Source: Syngnathus acus (lineage: Eukaryota; Chordata; Actinopteri; Syngnathiformes; Syngnathidae). From it: DNA of 64,000 nucleotides. Both the position numbers and the translations under genes were made by a program. Numbering within the stretch: position 1 is the first letter of the stretch; every line of letters begins with the position of its first letter. The stretch spans positions 7,258,501-7,322,500 of the forward strand of contig NC_051104.1 in the NCBI RefSeq assembly GCF_901709675.1, in the 5' to 3' direction. Positions 12,165 to 25,300 of the stretch are shown here, in pieces. Under the pieces are notes generated by a model. The model did no database searches. It had not been told where the DNA came from and saw only the letters and a list, made by a program, of their open reading frames with translations.

Positions 12165-12485
12165 AGCTCAGTGTCCTAGTGGTAGAGTGTCCGCCCTGAG
12201 ACTGGAAGGTTGTGGGTTCAAACCCCGGCCGGGTCATACCAAAGACTATAAAATGGGACCCATTGCCTCCCTGCTTGGCACTCAGCATTAAGGGTTGGAA
12301 TTGGGGGGTTAGATCACCAACTGATTCCCGAGCGCGGCACCGCTGCTGCTCACTGCTCCCCTCTCCCCCAGGGGATGGATTAAAATCACACGGGGATGGG
12401 TTAAATGCAGAGGACAAATTTCACCACACCCAGGTGTGTGTGTGACGATCATTGGGACTTTAATCTTTAATCTTTAATCTTTATT
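12165..12485 (+). mobile_element. tRNA-derived SINE with (TTTAATC)n tail
   Basis: The head carries RNA polymerase III promoter boxes: an A-box-like TAGTGGTAGAGTG at about 12178-12190 and a B box GGTTCAAACCC at 12215-12225. The body contains GGGACCCATTGCCTCCCTGC and GGTTAAATGCAGAGGACAAA, which I recognise from a SINE common in many teleosts. The 3' end, ATCATTGGGACTTTAATC repeated about three times, is a LINE-like tail for reverse-transcription priming. Length about 320 bp, nearly full length. Target-site duplications were not resolved. It is inserted sense to the + strand, antisense to ctnnd2. Confidence 0.9.
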
Positions 12486-13837
12486 AGTCTTTTATTTTTG
12501 TTGTTTGCGGAACAATGCTATACCTACTCGTCAGTAGCACTTTTATTTGTGTTTTATTGAAATAAAGACTTTCAAGCTCTAGTGCAAAGTGTAGTCTAAC
12601 AGTGCAGAGCATCAGTGGCGTTTTCTTTCTTCTGGTATTTTCATAGTTCATATTTCAGTGTTTTCGCAGTTAAATGCCTTCAACGCTAATGTCATAATTA
12701 CGACACACATAGATCAAATCCAACAAAATCCCATGGCATCATCTGCGCCACAACTTAGATCTGGTTTCAGCCGGTCTAAAGTTTGGTCTCGCTTTGTCAC
12801 CAAATTGCCAAGTGTGCCAGTAGCGTAATAGAAAGCAAAGCAGAAAAGCCTCAAGAGCAATATATGTCTACATAATAAAAAATCATTGCTATTTTTTCCG
12901 TCCCCTGTATTAGGACAAATGGTTCCATTCCTACTTGAAATCACACCTACACCTCCCTCTTCTGAAAACAGCCTCGGTCTGATCTTTAAAATCCAATACA
13001 ATCAGGAAAAACACTTGCAAACAGTTACGTTGTATTTTGTAGAGTGTAGTTTGCTCCCAAAACATTTTGCAGGGTATCATGTGGACGTAAATCTCAAGAA
13101 ACTAAGCACAACACGCCGACGGTGTCGTTCACAGATCAGTTAATTCTATCGACTTAAACGCAGCACTTGACCTTTTTCAGAATGGCTGAGCGAGGCACTG
13201 ATATGCAGCAAAGAGGGTCCTTCATAACCCAGGTGCTTAAATAACACTAGGCCTACACACTGTCGTACACACACAGTAGTATTGATATCCGTATAGATTT
13301 TCCCACAAGCAACCCAAAGAATGCTTTCGCTGGAGATGCAAGTTTTCATTGATAGCTCTTCCGAGTGAACTCCAAATATGTTTGACTCATATCCATAATA
13401 TGAACATTGAGCAAGAACAACAATCTGAATTACGTTTTGTTAATGAAGTAGTTAAAAAACGGATTTAATTTGCAAGTTAATATCAAAAATCTGATGCCCG
13501 AGGTGAAGCAGCGATATGAGATTTTGTTGAATTTATGGCTGGATAATACTATTTCATATTAATTAAATAACTACCAAGAATTCCTGGGAGGTAAATAAAG
13601 TACCTAGCAACCTACCTGCTAATACAATACAGCCCATGCAGATAATAAAAGTTTTATGATGCGAACAGCATGCACTCAGGATTAAGTTATTGCAAATAAA
13701 GTTTCCCATTGAGATCAGTTGAACCAAGTTGTTCAAACAGCATCACTGCAAGTGCTGACTTACCAAGCAAGTGCAAATGAGTGGTAAATTTACAGTTGCA
13801 ATGCCTACTATAACGATTTATGCAACGGGTGTCTCAC

Positions 13838-13970
13838 CTGCTAGACTGCCGGGCCTCTGGAGTGTAGCAGTTGCGTAGAGCTCATGGGAAATCTTGTACT
13901 GGTCGGACGCATGGTGAGCTGCGAGCCGTTTGGGAGACAAAGTGGCATAACTGCCGATGCCTGAGCTCAT
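13838..13970 (-). CDS. ctnnd2: ctnnd2 exon [12 protein letters not shown]...[15 protein letters not shown]
   Basis: Acceptor CAG is at 13973-13971 and donor GT at 13837-13836 (GCAG|GTGAGA). Phase 0 in, phase 1 out, 133 bp. Encodes [36 protein letters not shown] and LQRPGSLA. This matches mammalian LSSTIGTYATLSPTKRL, VHASEQYSKHSQELYATAT and [10 protein letters not shown] almost residue for residue. It is one of the strongest diagnostic exons for ctnnd2 over pkp4. No frame problems. The methionine at the exon start is internal, not a translation start. Confidence 0.96.
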
Positions 13971-14417
13971 CTGCAATGCCAAGAAGTAGTTCTCAGTCAA
14001 ATACTGCTAAATAAGCTCAGGGAGTCAGAGAGATTAAGTGCAGAAACGGCTCCAATTACTTCACTCACTCTCTGTTGACAACCAGATGTACGTATATGCA
14101 TTTTGCTACAATTGGTTCCTGTACTTTTCCATTTGCACACCTTTATTTTTCCATTTGCACGTGGTCAAGTTTCCTAAAGGGGCTTTATGCATGGAAATTG
14201 TCACTTTGTGTAAATCACTTGAAAGCACTTAGCATTATATAACTCGGTGAGCTCAAATGCCACACAAAAGTCTCATACGTATTTGCCCATTGTAAACAGG
14301 CTTTCAAATTTAGAACAACAGTATAAAAAGCTGCTCTTTGACAGATAATGCTCAATTTTCTACTTCTTAACAGTACATTAAACTGGCAGCCAGAGTATGT
14401 CTGAGGGAGGTCTTTAC
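13971..14417 (-). other. ctnnd2 intron H-I, 447 bp
   Basis: Short intron of AT-rich unique sequence. No repeat or additional exon seen. Confidence 0.85.
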
Positions 14418-14526
14418 CTGATGAAGGGGTGATGATGATCCTGCCCCTCCACCAGTGGAGTTGGGTGGAGAGGCAAACCTCAGGGGAGAACCTCCACCAC
14501 CCCCTGTTGTCACGGCAACGTTGGTA
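14418..14526 (-). CDS. ctnnd2: ctnnd2 exon H: Gly/Ser/Pro-rich linker (SPLRFASPPNS...SPLHQ)
   Basis: Acceptor AG is at 14528-14527 and donor GT at 14417-14416 (CAG|GTAAAG). One base finishes a serine codon, then 36 codons end in phase 0. It encodes STNVAVTTGGGGGSPLRF, then ASPPNSTGGGAGSSSPLHQ. The mammalian counterpart runs [20 protein letters not shown], then TSPPTVQSTISSSPIHQ, so the framework (N-V-V, SP-R, SPP, SSSP-HQ) is kept while glycines have expanded. No open frame of reportable length covers it; the call rests on splice sites, phase and position between exons G and I. Confidence 0.9.
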
Positions 14527-14675
14527 CTAGGAGACAACAAACGTCATTCATCTGCAAAATCATTTTTTTAAATTATTTTTACCAACCTTTTAAATTTCTT
14601 CCCATAGTTTGGGAAACCCAACATAAGGTCGAGATCCCATTTCCCACTGCAATTTATTCCCAGTCACCCGTGTAC

Positions 14676-14892
14676 CTGAATGACTTAGCCAGTCGATTAG
14701 CGGGACACTGCTTGCTGGGGGAGGAGGATGAGGAGGAAGGCAAGCGTTGAGTGGTGGAGTACCCCAGAGAATCAGACGCCGATCCCAGGCGTTGGAGTTT
14801 ATTGGGAGAACCTGGCCCTGAACCGCCTCCCCCGCCACAAAGAGGCGAGTTGACACGCTGGGCAGGTAAGGTGGAGCTGGAGTAATAGATGC
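14676..14892 (-). CDS. ctnnd2: ctnnd2 exon G: Ser/Pro/Gly-rich linker (YYSSSTLPA...RLAKSF)
   Basis: Acceptor AG is at 14894-14893 and donor GT at 14675-14674 (TTCAG|GTACAC). Phase 1 in, phase 2 out, 217 bp, no frame problem. It starts GIYYSSSTLPAQRVNSPL, has a pentaglycine run, then SPNKLQRLGSASDS, a run of six serines, and NRLAKSF. Mammalian CTNND2 has LYYSSSTLPAPPRGGSPL, SPTKLQRGGSAP and PSRLAKSYS in the same order. The segment is low-complexity, probably disordered, and rich in Ser-Pro sites that could be phosphorylated (inference). Confidence 0.94.
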
Positions 14893-15746
14893 CTACAGGA
14901 CAAAGGAAAGAAAAAAAAAACAATTGACGTTCTAACTATTGCACTGCTGCCATTCCTGTTTCAATAAAGACATCAATAAATTACTGCTAAAACCCAATCC
15001 ACCATAGACAAACACTCACTAGCCACATCATTAGGCAGGCGCACCTGCTGTCAAGGAAATTCACCACAACAGGCTTCGGTGACAGTAAAAACTGTTTTGA
15101 TTGACACTGTCAGTGACTTATTAAGCACAGTTTGCAGTGGAAAATATTAGAATTTCATCACACTGTGAACATTTTCTCTCTTCCCCCGCCACAACAATAA
15201 TCACAGTGTCTCTCTGACAGTGTCAATCCAAACCGAGCATTATTTGCTACATTGCTTTCAATTTATTAGAGCTCATTAGTATGTGCAGGTGATACACAAT
15301 AAAGCACCCAGACTATAATTTATGTTGAGCGTAGACCTATATTGCACTAGAGTCGTAGCTCATCAGGCATAGGGGACGCCATAGGGTCCCGACTCCAGAT
15401 AAATGTCAAAAGATGGATGAATAAGATGAGGCTGGATGGCTCGAACATGATTGTATAATGTGTGTCTTCTAATTAAATATAACAGAGAACGTGAGCTGCA
15501 TCGTTTTGAATGAGCTGCAGAAAAGTTTGGACACCCCCAATGTATAAATTGTCGTAAATCACTTCCACCATCTTCCAAGTATTCTTTTTTTTAAATCTAA
15601 GGTGCCGTGCATAACTGTCAGTGTCGTCAAATTTTAGCAACTCGGCAAACTGTCACGGGCCGTCAGCTTGATTCATTAATATCATAAAAGTTATGGCTAA
15701 TTGACCAGAGGCTCAAAAAAGAGAAGAGGGAGAGGTGAACACTTAC
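14893..15746 (-). other. ctnnd2 intron F-G, 854 bp
   Basis: Contains a 15-bp perfect inverted repeat (15099-15113 and 15214-15228) with TGATTGACA and CTGTCA words; otherwise unique AT-rich DNA. Confidence 0.85.
15099..15228. repeat. 15-bp perfect inverted repeat with 100-bp spacer
   Basis: GATTGACACTGTCAG at 15099-15113 is matched by its exact reverse complement at 15214-15228. Flanking bases extend the partial match. The left arm contains TGATTGACA, close to a PBX-MEIS/PREP site, plus the MEIS-like CTGTCA. Function is inferred only. Confidence 0.75.
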
Positions 15747-15801
15747 CCGACCCTGCCCCACTTTGTGATTGTTGCTGCTGGGCTGCACGGCTTGAAGTCA
15801 C
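15747..15801 (-). CDS. ctnnd2: ctnnd2 exon F: 55-bp Gln-rich exon (VTSSRAAQQQQSQ)
   Basis: Short exon with acceptor AG at 15803-15802 after a pyrimidine-rich tract and donor GT at 15746-15745 (G|GTAAGT). Phase 0 in, phase 1 out. Encodes VTSSRAAQQQQSQSGAGS, which follows SYNQ of exon E and precedes GIYYSSSTLPA of exon G. In mammals the matching part is GTTSRAGHLAGPEP followed by a proline/alanine-rich run that this fish copy lacks. The linker is therefore shorter and glutamine-rich here. Support comes from the flanking phases and the TSSRA match. Because the exon is small and the linker diverges, confidence is a little lower. Confidence 0.85.
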
Positions 15802-17186
15802 CTAGGGGGTTGGTGGAAGAAATACAGTGGAGGAAGGATGAATAATTCCATAGCGAGGGGTTGGGGGAGAAATGCAGGGTAAATGAAAGGAGAATGAAAG
15901 AGATAAAGAATAGGGAGCATTAATAAACTTTTATGCACAATGACTTCAGTCATATCTTTGCACGAGGAGGTCTGCATGAACCTCGGAGAGAACGTGATGA
16001 AATCCCTACAGAACACAGAAGGGGGATTCAAACAGACTCTCGGAAGCAGACGATGAACTCGGAGGAGTTGCTCTGACCGAAATAATCTCTCATTAAGCCT
16101 TGTTGTACCACCTACTCAAAGTCGAGTAGACAACTGCAAAGGCTTTGTGTATTAACATATTTAATATCATGTATTGTCACATAAACCCCGTCACTCGTTA
16201 TTTAAGCCATCAAAGTTAAATGAAGTTGTGATTCAAATCCCTCGGTGTTAAATCCAAATTCATACCAATGTTTTGTTTTAATTGTACTCCAACTGCTTTA
16301 TCTACCCAACATCCAAATCAAAAGAAGATCAACATATTTCCTCAGCTATTGTGAAGCTGGCTAAAGCCAAGATAAAATGCTAGCCACGAGGTCTATTGTG
16401 AGCCGTTTCCCCACAAGAATTTAGTTGGATTCCTGAGTACAAAGTAATGCTTTGCAATTAGAGAACAAATGTTTTCCTTTGTGTCCTGTTCTTTGAAAAA
16501 CTACAAATGCACGGTTGGAGTCCTCCACGGTGTATCCCATGGGCATGCTCTAATTTTTAGGATCATGTATGTATCATGAAAAATTTTCAATAAAACAACC
16601 AGGTTCTTATAATTAGGGCCCATTAGCATTAAACGGCCTATTGGCTTTTGAATGATGCACAATCCATGCGGAATACACATCAAAACCAGTTTTGGCACCA
16701 TGTTGAGATTTCAACTGCATTTACGAATAAACAAACTTTGAATGCGAGCCAAATATAACTATGAACCGGCTTCTGTGTGCAGAACACACATCGACATCAT
16801 ATTTCTACAAATCGGCATTCAGCAATTGTTTTGTGGCAGGTGGCAACAAATTGTGCTCACTTCTAACATTTGGCACAATTTCTGATTAAATTCTCATGAG
16901 AACTTGCTGCCTTGGTCTTCACACACAGCGGTGGGAGGGAGAGGACATATGCCAGTGCTCGGCTGAGCCTCGCAGCCTTATGTTGATACTTAAAGCTGTA
17001 AAGGTGATCCAGATACATTATTACTCACCCGAGCAGCTAGAATAGACCATCACGCAAGCACACAGTCACCTTGAAGCAGCACTGGTGTCATTTCACTTTG
17101 CCTTGCAAAACAAAATAACACAAAAGAAAAGCTACTTTCTTTCTGGCTCACCTCAATTAATGGCAAGAATAAATTGCATCTAAAAG

Positions 17187-17188
<2 letters not shown>

Positions 17189-17220
<32 letters not shown>
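17189..17220. repeat. (GT)16 microsatellite
   Basis: Perfect dinucleotide tract. Confidence 0.95.
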
Positions 17221-17223
<3 letters not shown>

Positions 17224-17916
17224 CACGAAGGGTGTACACATATGCAGAATTTTTGTAACAGTGGAAAAAGGCCATGCCTGCTCAGCAAAACTTTCACTGG
17301 ATGAAGAAGACAAAATACAAGTTGCATAGCTGAGGGATGAATTAGGACCACAGTCAAAAGGGGGAGGTGTCTCTTCAAAATCTTGTAATCAGATTTTCAT
17401 GTCATTTAACCAAATTAAATAATATTACAATATAATCATTATTGAAATTATAAAAAAATAATAATACTGTGATAATAAAAATGGAACGCATCACTTTCCA
17501 TGAATGTAAAACACAGATATTTGAAAGGCTCACAGCTCTGGAACTTCCTCTCATGTCAAATTTGCATATGGTTGGTCAGCCTGTGACTTCAATGACTTGA
17601 TACATGAGGACTTCTTGGTGGTACAACTTCTGTCAATTGGAGCCCACCTAATTATCATTTCCTTTTAACAGCTTCCGCAGCTGCTCATTATTATTAGCTG
17701 AAATCGTCTTATTTTCCATGTAACCTTCATGAATAAATTACAAATTCACATCAAAACAACCTAATGACTTTCCTAATAGAAATAAACATGTTTTTTTTTT
17801 ATTCTTTCCAAATTGTATAACCAATATTGTATGTTGGGGTGAAATAAGGATATATATAATATACAAAAATTTCAGAGTCAGATATCACATCTTCATCAAC
17901 ATTCACCCAAGGAATA

Positions 17917-18086
17917 CCGTAATTTTCGGACTATAAGTCGCGTTTTTTTTTCATAGTTTGGGTGGGGGGGCGACTTATACTCAGGAGCGACTTATATACA
18001 TATATATGGGTTTTTTTCACTTTTTTGGGCATTTTATAGCTGGTGCGATTTATACTCCGGTGCGACTTATAGTCCGAAAATTACGG
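17917..18086. mobile_element. MITE, 170 bp, CCGTAATTTTCGGACTATAA termini
   Basis: Terminal inverted repeats of about 25 bp: CCGTAATTTTCGGACTATAA plus GTCGC on the left and the reverse complement on the right. Both ends are flanked by TA, consistent with TA target duplication. Inside are further copies of the GCGACTTATA word. No coding capacity, so non-autonomous. It is related to the element at 47219-47630. Superfamily is uncertain; TA flanks would fit Tc1/mariner-like elements. Confidence 0.88.
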
Positions 18087-19056
18087 TAATCATGATGGGA
18101 ACTCATACTAGCTTACAAATCCAATTGCTAGCAAAAATGAAATACGGCACCTAAAAGTGACTTCAATAATGATCTAGGAAAGTTGATCACGTTAAAGGCA
18201 GCATTACGACAAATTGATGTGCCATTAGGAAGGCGATGAAATGATTAGCGGGCCAGAGCAAAGTTTCTCCATTGTCTTGGATGTCACCTTTGCAGTGCTA
18301 TTTCTGCACCTAAAATACTTGAGTAGTTGAGGTGCCATATATGCATGTATTATTAAAGCAAAGCCTCTCAGGGTTAGAAATACCCTGCAGAAGAGCACCG
18401 GCTCCTTTCTTTTTTTGCTCCAAATCGACCTAAAATGGCACATGATAAGTCCTCGTGTACACACAATAACAAAAATATCAAAACAATACCCGAGTCAGGC
18501 TCTTCCAAGAGAAAGACAGCACATGTCAATAAAAGCATGCACGTAGTGGACATGCCTGTAGGGCGCACCTGCCCAATCGAGCTGCAGCGGTAGCTTGTGA
18601 AAAAGTCAATTCATGACCCTCTCTGACAGCTCTGGCCCAATTACACTGACAAGGCCAAAACATGAGAGGCGATTACACATAGAGCCATAGAAACACACAG
18701 AACAATGGTGGGACAAGAAGGAGGTGAAGAAAGAAGCACTCCCACGGCACAAATATGACAATAAATAATATGGAATCATGTCATCTTCAAAACCCTGGAA
18801 ACCTAAAAAAATAATAACTTAAGGCCCAAATACTGCAGTTATTAATGACCAGCAGGCATTTGAGCGTCTGTTTGCGACGCCCCTGGTGGGCGAAATAAGC
18901 ACTTTTATAGCCATCATGCATCACCTTGGAAATGTTGACGTGATGAATTACTCTTCATTAACACACTGCTGTGATATGATGTGGATTCCACGCATCTTTA
19001 TTTCTCAGGTCCTCATAAACACAACACTCACTGGGGTGCTTTTGATTGCTCTTAAT

Positions 19057-19082
19057 TGTGTGTGTGTGTGTGTGTGTGTGTG
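19057..19082. repeat. (TG)13 microsatellite
   Basis: Perfect dinucleotide tract. Confidence 0.95.
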
Positions 19083-19379
19083 GTTGAACAGCTTATTACG
19101 CGTCTCCTTAATAACAGCTTTAACCATGTTGGAAATGCCAGCTCTGAACCTCTTCATTAATGCATGACGGGAACGCACGAGATGCGTTGCGATGTTTGAT
19201 GCGGAATAAAAGCCAGCAAAAGATGAAGAGTGACGAGAGCTACCATAAAAACATCTTGTCGTAAAACTCGATGCAGGATGTTCAAATGAATCCGTCAAGT
19301 GCTCTAAACTACTAAAAAAGTAAACAGCAAGTTAAAATGATGATGTGTTTTGACTGCTCAGGTTTTCAGCATCTCCTAC

Positions 19380-19550
19380 CTGGTTATAGCTGTGCACGGC
19401 TCCTCCAACCTGCCCGCTGCGCTGAGGAGATTGCTGCGGAGATGTTGTCGCTAAGGGCGAGGGTCTGGTTGCTATGGTAGCTGGCAGAGTACTGGAGCGA
19501 AGCCTCCGGGGTGAGTGAGCTGCAAGGAACTCTGGGAGAGGAGCGCCGGT
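19380..19550 (-). CDS. ctnnd2: ctnnd2 exon E: ASYHSNQTLAL exon with broken reading frame
   Basis: Acceptor AG is at 19552-19551 and donor GT at 19379-19378; length 171 bp. Conserved delta-catenin sequence appears in three successive frames. First comes PALLSQSSLQLT (mammal RPSLLSQSALQLN). Then SLQYSASYHSNQTLALS (mammal SFQYPASYHSNQTLALG). Then TTSPQQSPQRSGQ...HSYNQ, which joins exon F in phase 0 (mammal ETTPSQ...QSFSQ). The frame changes fall near 19508-19514 and 19449-19453. Each is explained by two missing bases or one extra base. The frame carrying ASYHSNQTLAL ends at TAA, 19386-19384. One frame is open through all 57 codons but matches the family only in its last third. Exon identity is sure; the frame disruption is either an assembly artefact or real decay. 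Confidence 0.88.
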
Positions 19551-22346
<2,796 letters not shown>

Positions 22347-22381
22347 CTTGAGCGTTCCAACGAAACTGTTCATCAGCCGAG
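22347..22381 (-). CDS. ctnnd2: ctnnd2 exon C: 35-bp small exon (SADEQFRWNAQ)
   Basis: Very short exon with acceptor AG at 22383-22382 and donor GT at 22346-22345 (CAAG|GTAACT). It enters in phase 2, completing a serine codon, and leaves in phase 1. It encodes SADEQFRWNAQ, matching the SAEEQFQWQSQ segment I recall from mammalian CTNND2 just after the coiled coil. Only 94 bp separate it from the next exon, so the two are probably recognised together. It is too short to show as a long open frame. The assignment rests on the peptide match, both splice sites and correct phase at both junctions. Confidence 0.9.
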
Positions 22382-25300
22382 CTGCAAGAAAAGCATAAAC
22401 ATGACTTTGTTATAAAGAGAAGCAGAAATTCATGTCTGGTGCAGAGTCCTTAGAAATCCAGGATTATTTATTCATCATAAAAAGGATGAAATCTTTGAAT
22501 ATAAACATGAATACTGTGAGAGGAAAATGCAGACGAGTAAATTTTCCATTTAAATCATCATTAGCTATGATACATTAGCAGACAATCCGCCATTTTAGTT
22601 CCCAGACCGATGAAAATGTTTGAATAACCAAATGTATTTCACTGTATATGCTACAATTGTAAGTTCATATGTCATTTATTTTTCTATATAACCTATAATA
22701 ATGACTTGCATTACTTTATAAAAAGTAAGTCATTAGTAACAGATGGATTAAGCAGTAAGAAAACAAGCAAGAAAAAACTATCTCGAGAGTTGAGACAAGG
22801 CTGACAAACACGAAAGTACAGCAGCATCATTCTACTTTGCCCGCTCGGAATACCGCAACACTTGAACCCCAACAGGCTGCCACTTTCTTAAATAGGAATC
22901 CAGTTATGAAGAGACGCTTTACATAACTGCACACTTACTACATTTCACAACGCACTCTGCTAATCTAATCAAACATCACAACTAAAACTACACATTTATA
23001 TTTGAATTGAATTTATGTCGTTGTGAGGTCTGGTAAAATGTGTGTACTATGTCACAAGCAAAGCTTCTTTCCTTCACTTTTAGAAAAAAATGTTTTGAGA
23101 ATGTGGCACCAGCACAAAAAAACACATGAAAAGACAAAATGCAGATAACCTTGGAGAATCTGAAGGCGGCGAGCAACATAAAATAGATGCGTTACAACAC
23201 TCTGCAGCGAGCACAGTAGGCTGGAAAAAAAAATGCATCTCAAAAACTTTTAGTCAGAACTTCTTTAAAACAATGCAGCGTGTTCAGAATCTCAGCACCC
23301 ACGCCCTTCATAAGTCGTTAAATGTCATATGTGACATGCCAAGGTCAGTTGTAGTGTAAACAGAAGCTGCAAGGCTTTCTGCATCATGTGCCGACCTTGC
23401 TGAATTAGCAGGATGGATGGCTGTGGACATGCTAGCTTGAACCCGACTTTTCCGGCTGAGAGGAAGCACCACCGCCCCCGTCACGCTCTCGGCTGCGCTT
23501 AAAATAAATACAGTAACATTTGGTCCATGTATGTACAGTGGTTGATATATACTCTATTTAATGCATATCTACTATCAATATTATATTATTATTCACATGG
23601 ACAATTTGAAGTATTCAAATATGTATTATGCTTATACCTGATCCATACACAGCACATATTGGTACATCATAATTCATCATTATCATTGGCAATAATATAC
23701 TGTATTTCCCTCTTTCAGTTACTGTGTACAAATATTACTGTAGCACAAATCTGTTTGTCTATATGTATTAATCACCATAAAGCTACTGCAAAATGTTCCT
23801 TTTTTATAGATGTAAGTTCCTTTTAATTCCTCTTAAACGCTGCATTTATCTTTATTTGTATTGTATTGGTTGTGCATACATTATTAATACAAATACATTA
23901 GAATACATCTTTCTTTATATACAATTTTCACAACAGCTGTAGCTGTAACAAAGTGCTTTAATGAATATGAAATCGTAATACAATAGAACACATGACATCA
24001 GGTGTGACTATTGCCGCTGTGACAATTTAATTTCCTTAAAGCAAACTGTGTTTTATTTTTCATGCCTTTTTATGAGGAAGATTATTTATTTCAATATTGT
24101 ATCATATTGTATCTGCCGTTACAACATTAAATTCGACAAACTCAGTTTTAGGGTTCAGAAGCATTGGTTCATTTGTAGATCTGTCTGTTTGTGACAATAC
24201 CCACCCACTGTTGGTTGCCATAACAACCATCATCAATGCTTCATCATTGTCAGCATGACAGGGTGACATGATAACTACAACCTGCCAGCTTGTCTTTTGT
24301 GCGACGTATGTGTGTATCTGCGTGTGTGTTACCTTTTGTTTGTATCAAACCTGTGTGACTTTGCGCGAGATAAAAGGTACGTTCGGGATGGTTAAGTACA
24401 AAAGCATTGTCGTACAACAGAGACGTGTTGTGTCCATGTCGACGTGCAAACTATTGCTACTTTTTTTTGTGCTGCAGAACTTTGCTCCCAGTAAGCCTTA
24501 AGACAAACTTTTATGAGTTTTGACAGCTCAAATGGTCAGGCTGGAAAAGAAGCCAACTTGTCAAAGTCTTGACTGAAACTACCTTCAATGCACGAGTGAC
24601 AGCTGCAACAAAAAGCGACATTTCCACACACACGCACAAAAGAAAAGAAACAATGGAGCTTAGTGCTGAAAAATTCTGTTGAGATATATGCAGAGTGCAG
24701 CTGCATCTCGCAGGCGAGCCTTTGTCAAGCACCTCACAAACTTCTAGTTGTTTGGTATTAATACAACGTTATGCTAAGCGTGTATTGCATTGTGACCATT
24801 AAATCTTAATATAAACAATGTGAGAGAGAACATATTGGGCAATGAGCCACATGCTGCTTCACCGATTCTGAAGTACATTACAGTATCACCTGATCTCATG
24901 TAGCAGGCTGTTCTGGTAAATTTGTATTACGATATGATAGAACTCCAAGAGGCTAAAGACTTAGCGACTTCCTGTAATTTGTAATGATTAATATATTCAA
25001 ATTAATGACGGACATATTCATAAAGTGGTTATCTATTAAGATTTGGTGCTCATCCAAATAGTGTTCATATTGTTTGGCAAGTTGATCACTTGGCTTGCAA
25101 GTCTAAGGCTGCATTTTCCTACTGGCACCAACCCAGCACTAGAGAAAAACAATTTTCAGACTTTTTTTTTCCCACTTTTTCTATTTTTGAGCCTTTTTAG
25201 TCATTTCCAATTGTGTTTGGGATGAGGCAGCAGAAGAAAAAAAAACAGCTAAGGTCTTCAAAATCACAAGATTCAATTGCAATGCTTGGGCCATGCTATT

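Larger units (their letters stand above)
9825..13837 (-). other. ctnnd2 intron I-J, 4.0 kb
   Basis: No exon recognised. Contains mixed (CA)n/(TA)n simple sequence (10387-10440), a T-rich segment at about 11960-12110 and a tRNA-derived SINE (12165-12485). Just after the SINE the flank ends with ATTGAAATAAAGACTTTC, like a polyadenylation signal, so the SINE may have inserted into an older retroposed 3' end. Confidence 0.8.
15802..19379 (-). other. ctnnd2 intron E-F, 3.6 kb
   Basis: No exon recognised. Contains a (GT)16 tract (17189-17220), a MITE (17917-18086) and a (TG)13 tract (19057-19082). The remainder is AT-rich and unique-looking. Confidence 0.85.

Noticed and set aside
12103-12445. Open frames of 77-108 codons around 12.1-12.4 kb on both strands
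   Set aside because: They lie inside the tRNA-derived SINE and its flank; no protein family recognised.
23230-23360. Frame containing MQRVQNLSTHAL, reminiscent of the QRVQN motif of LINE reverse transcriptases
   Set aside because: The match is only a few residues, with no neighbouring reverse-transcriptase blocks; too weak to call.
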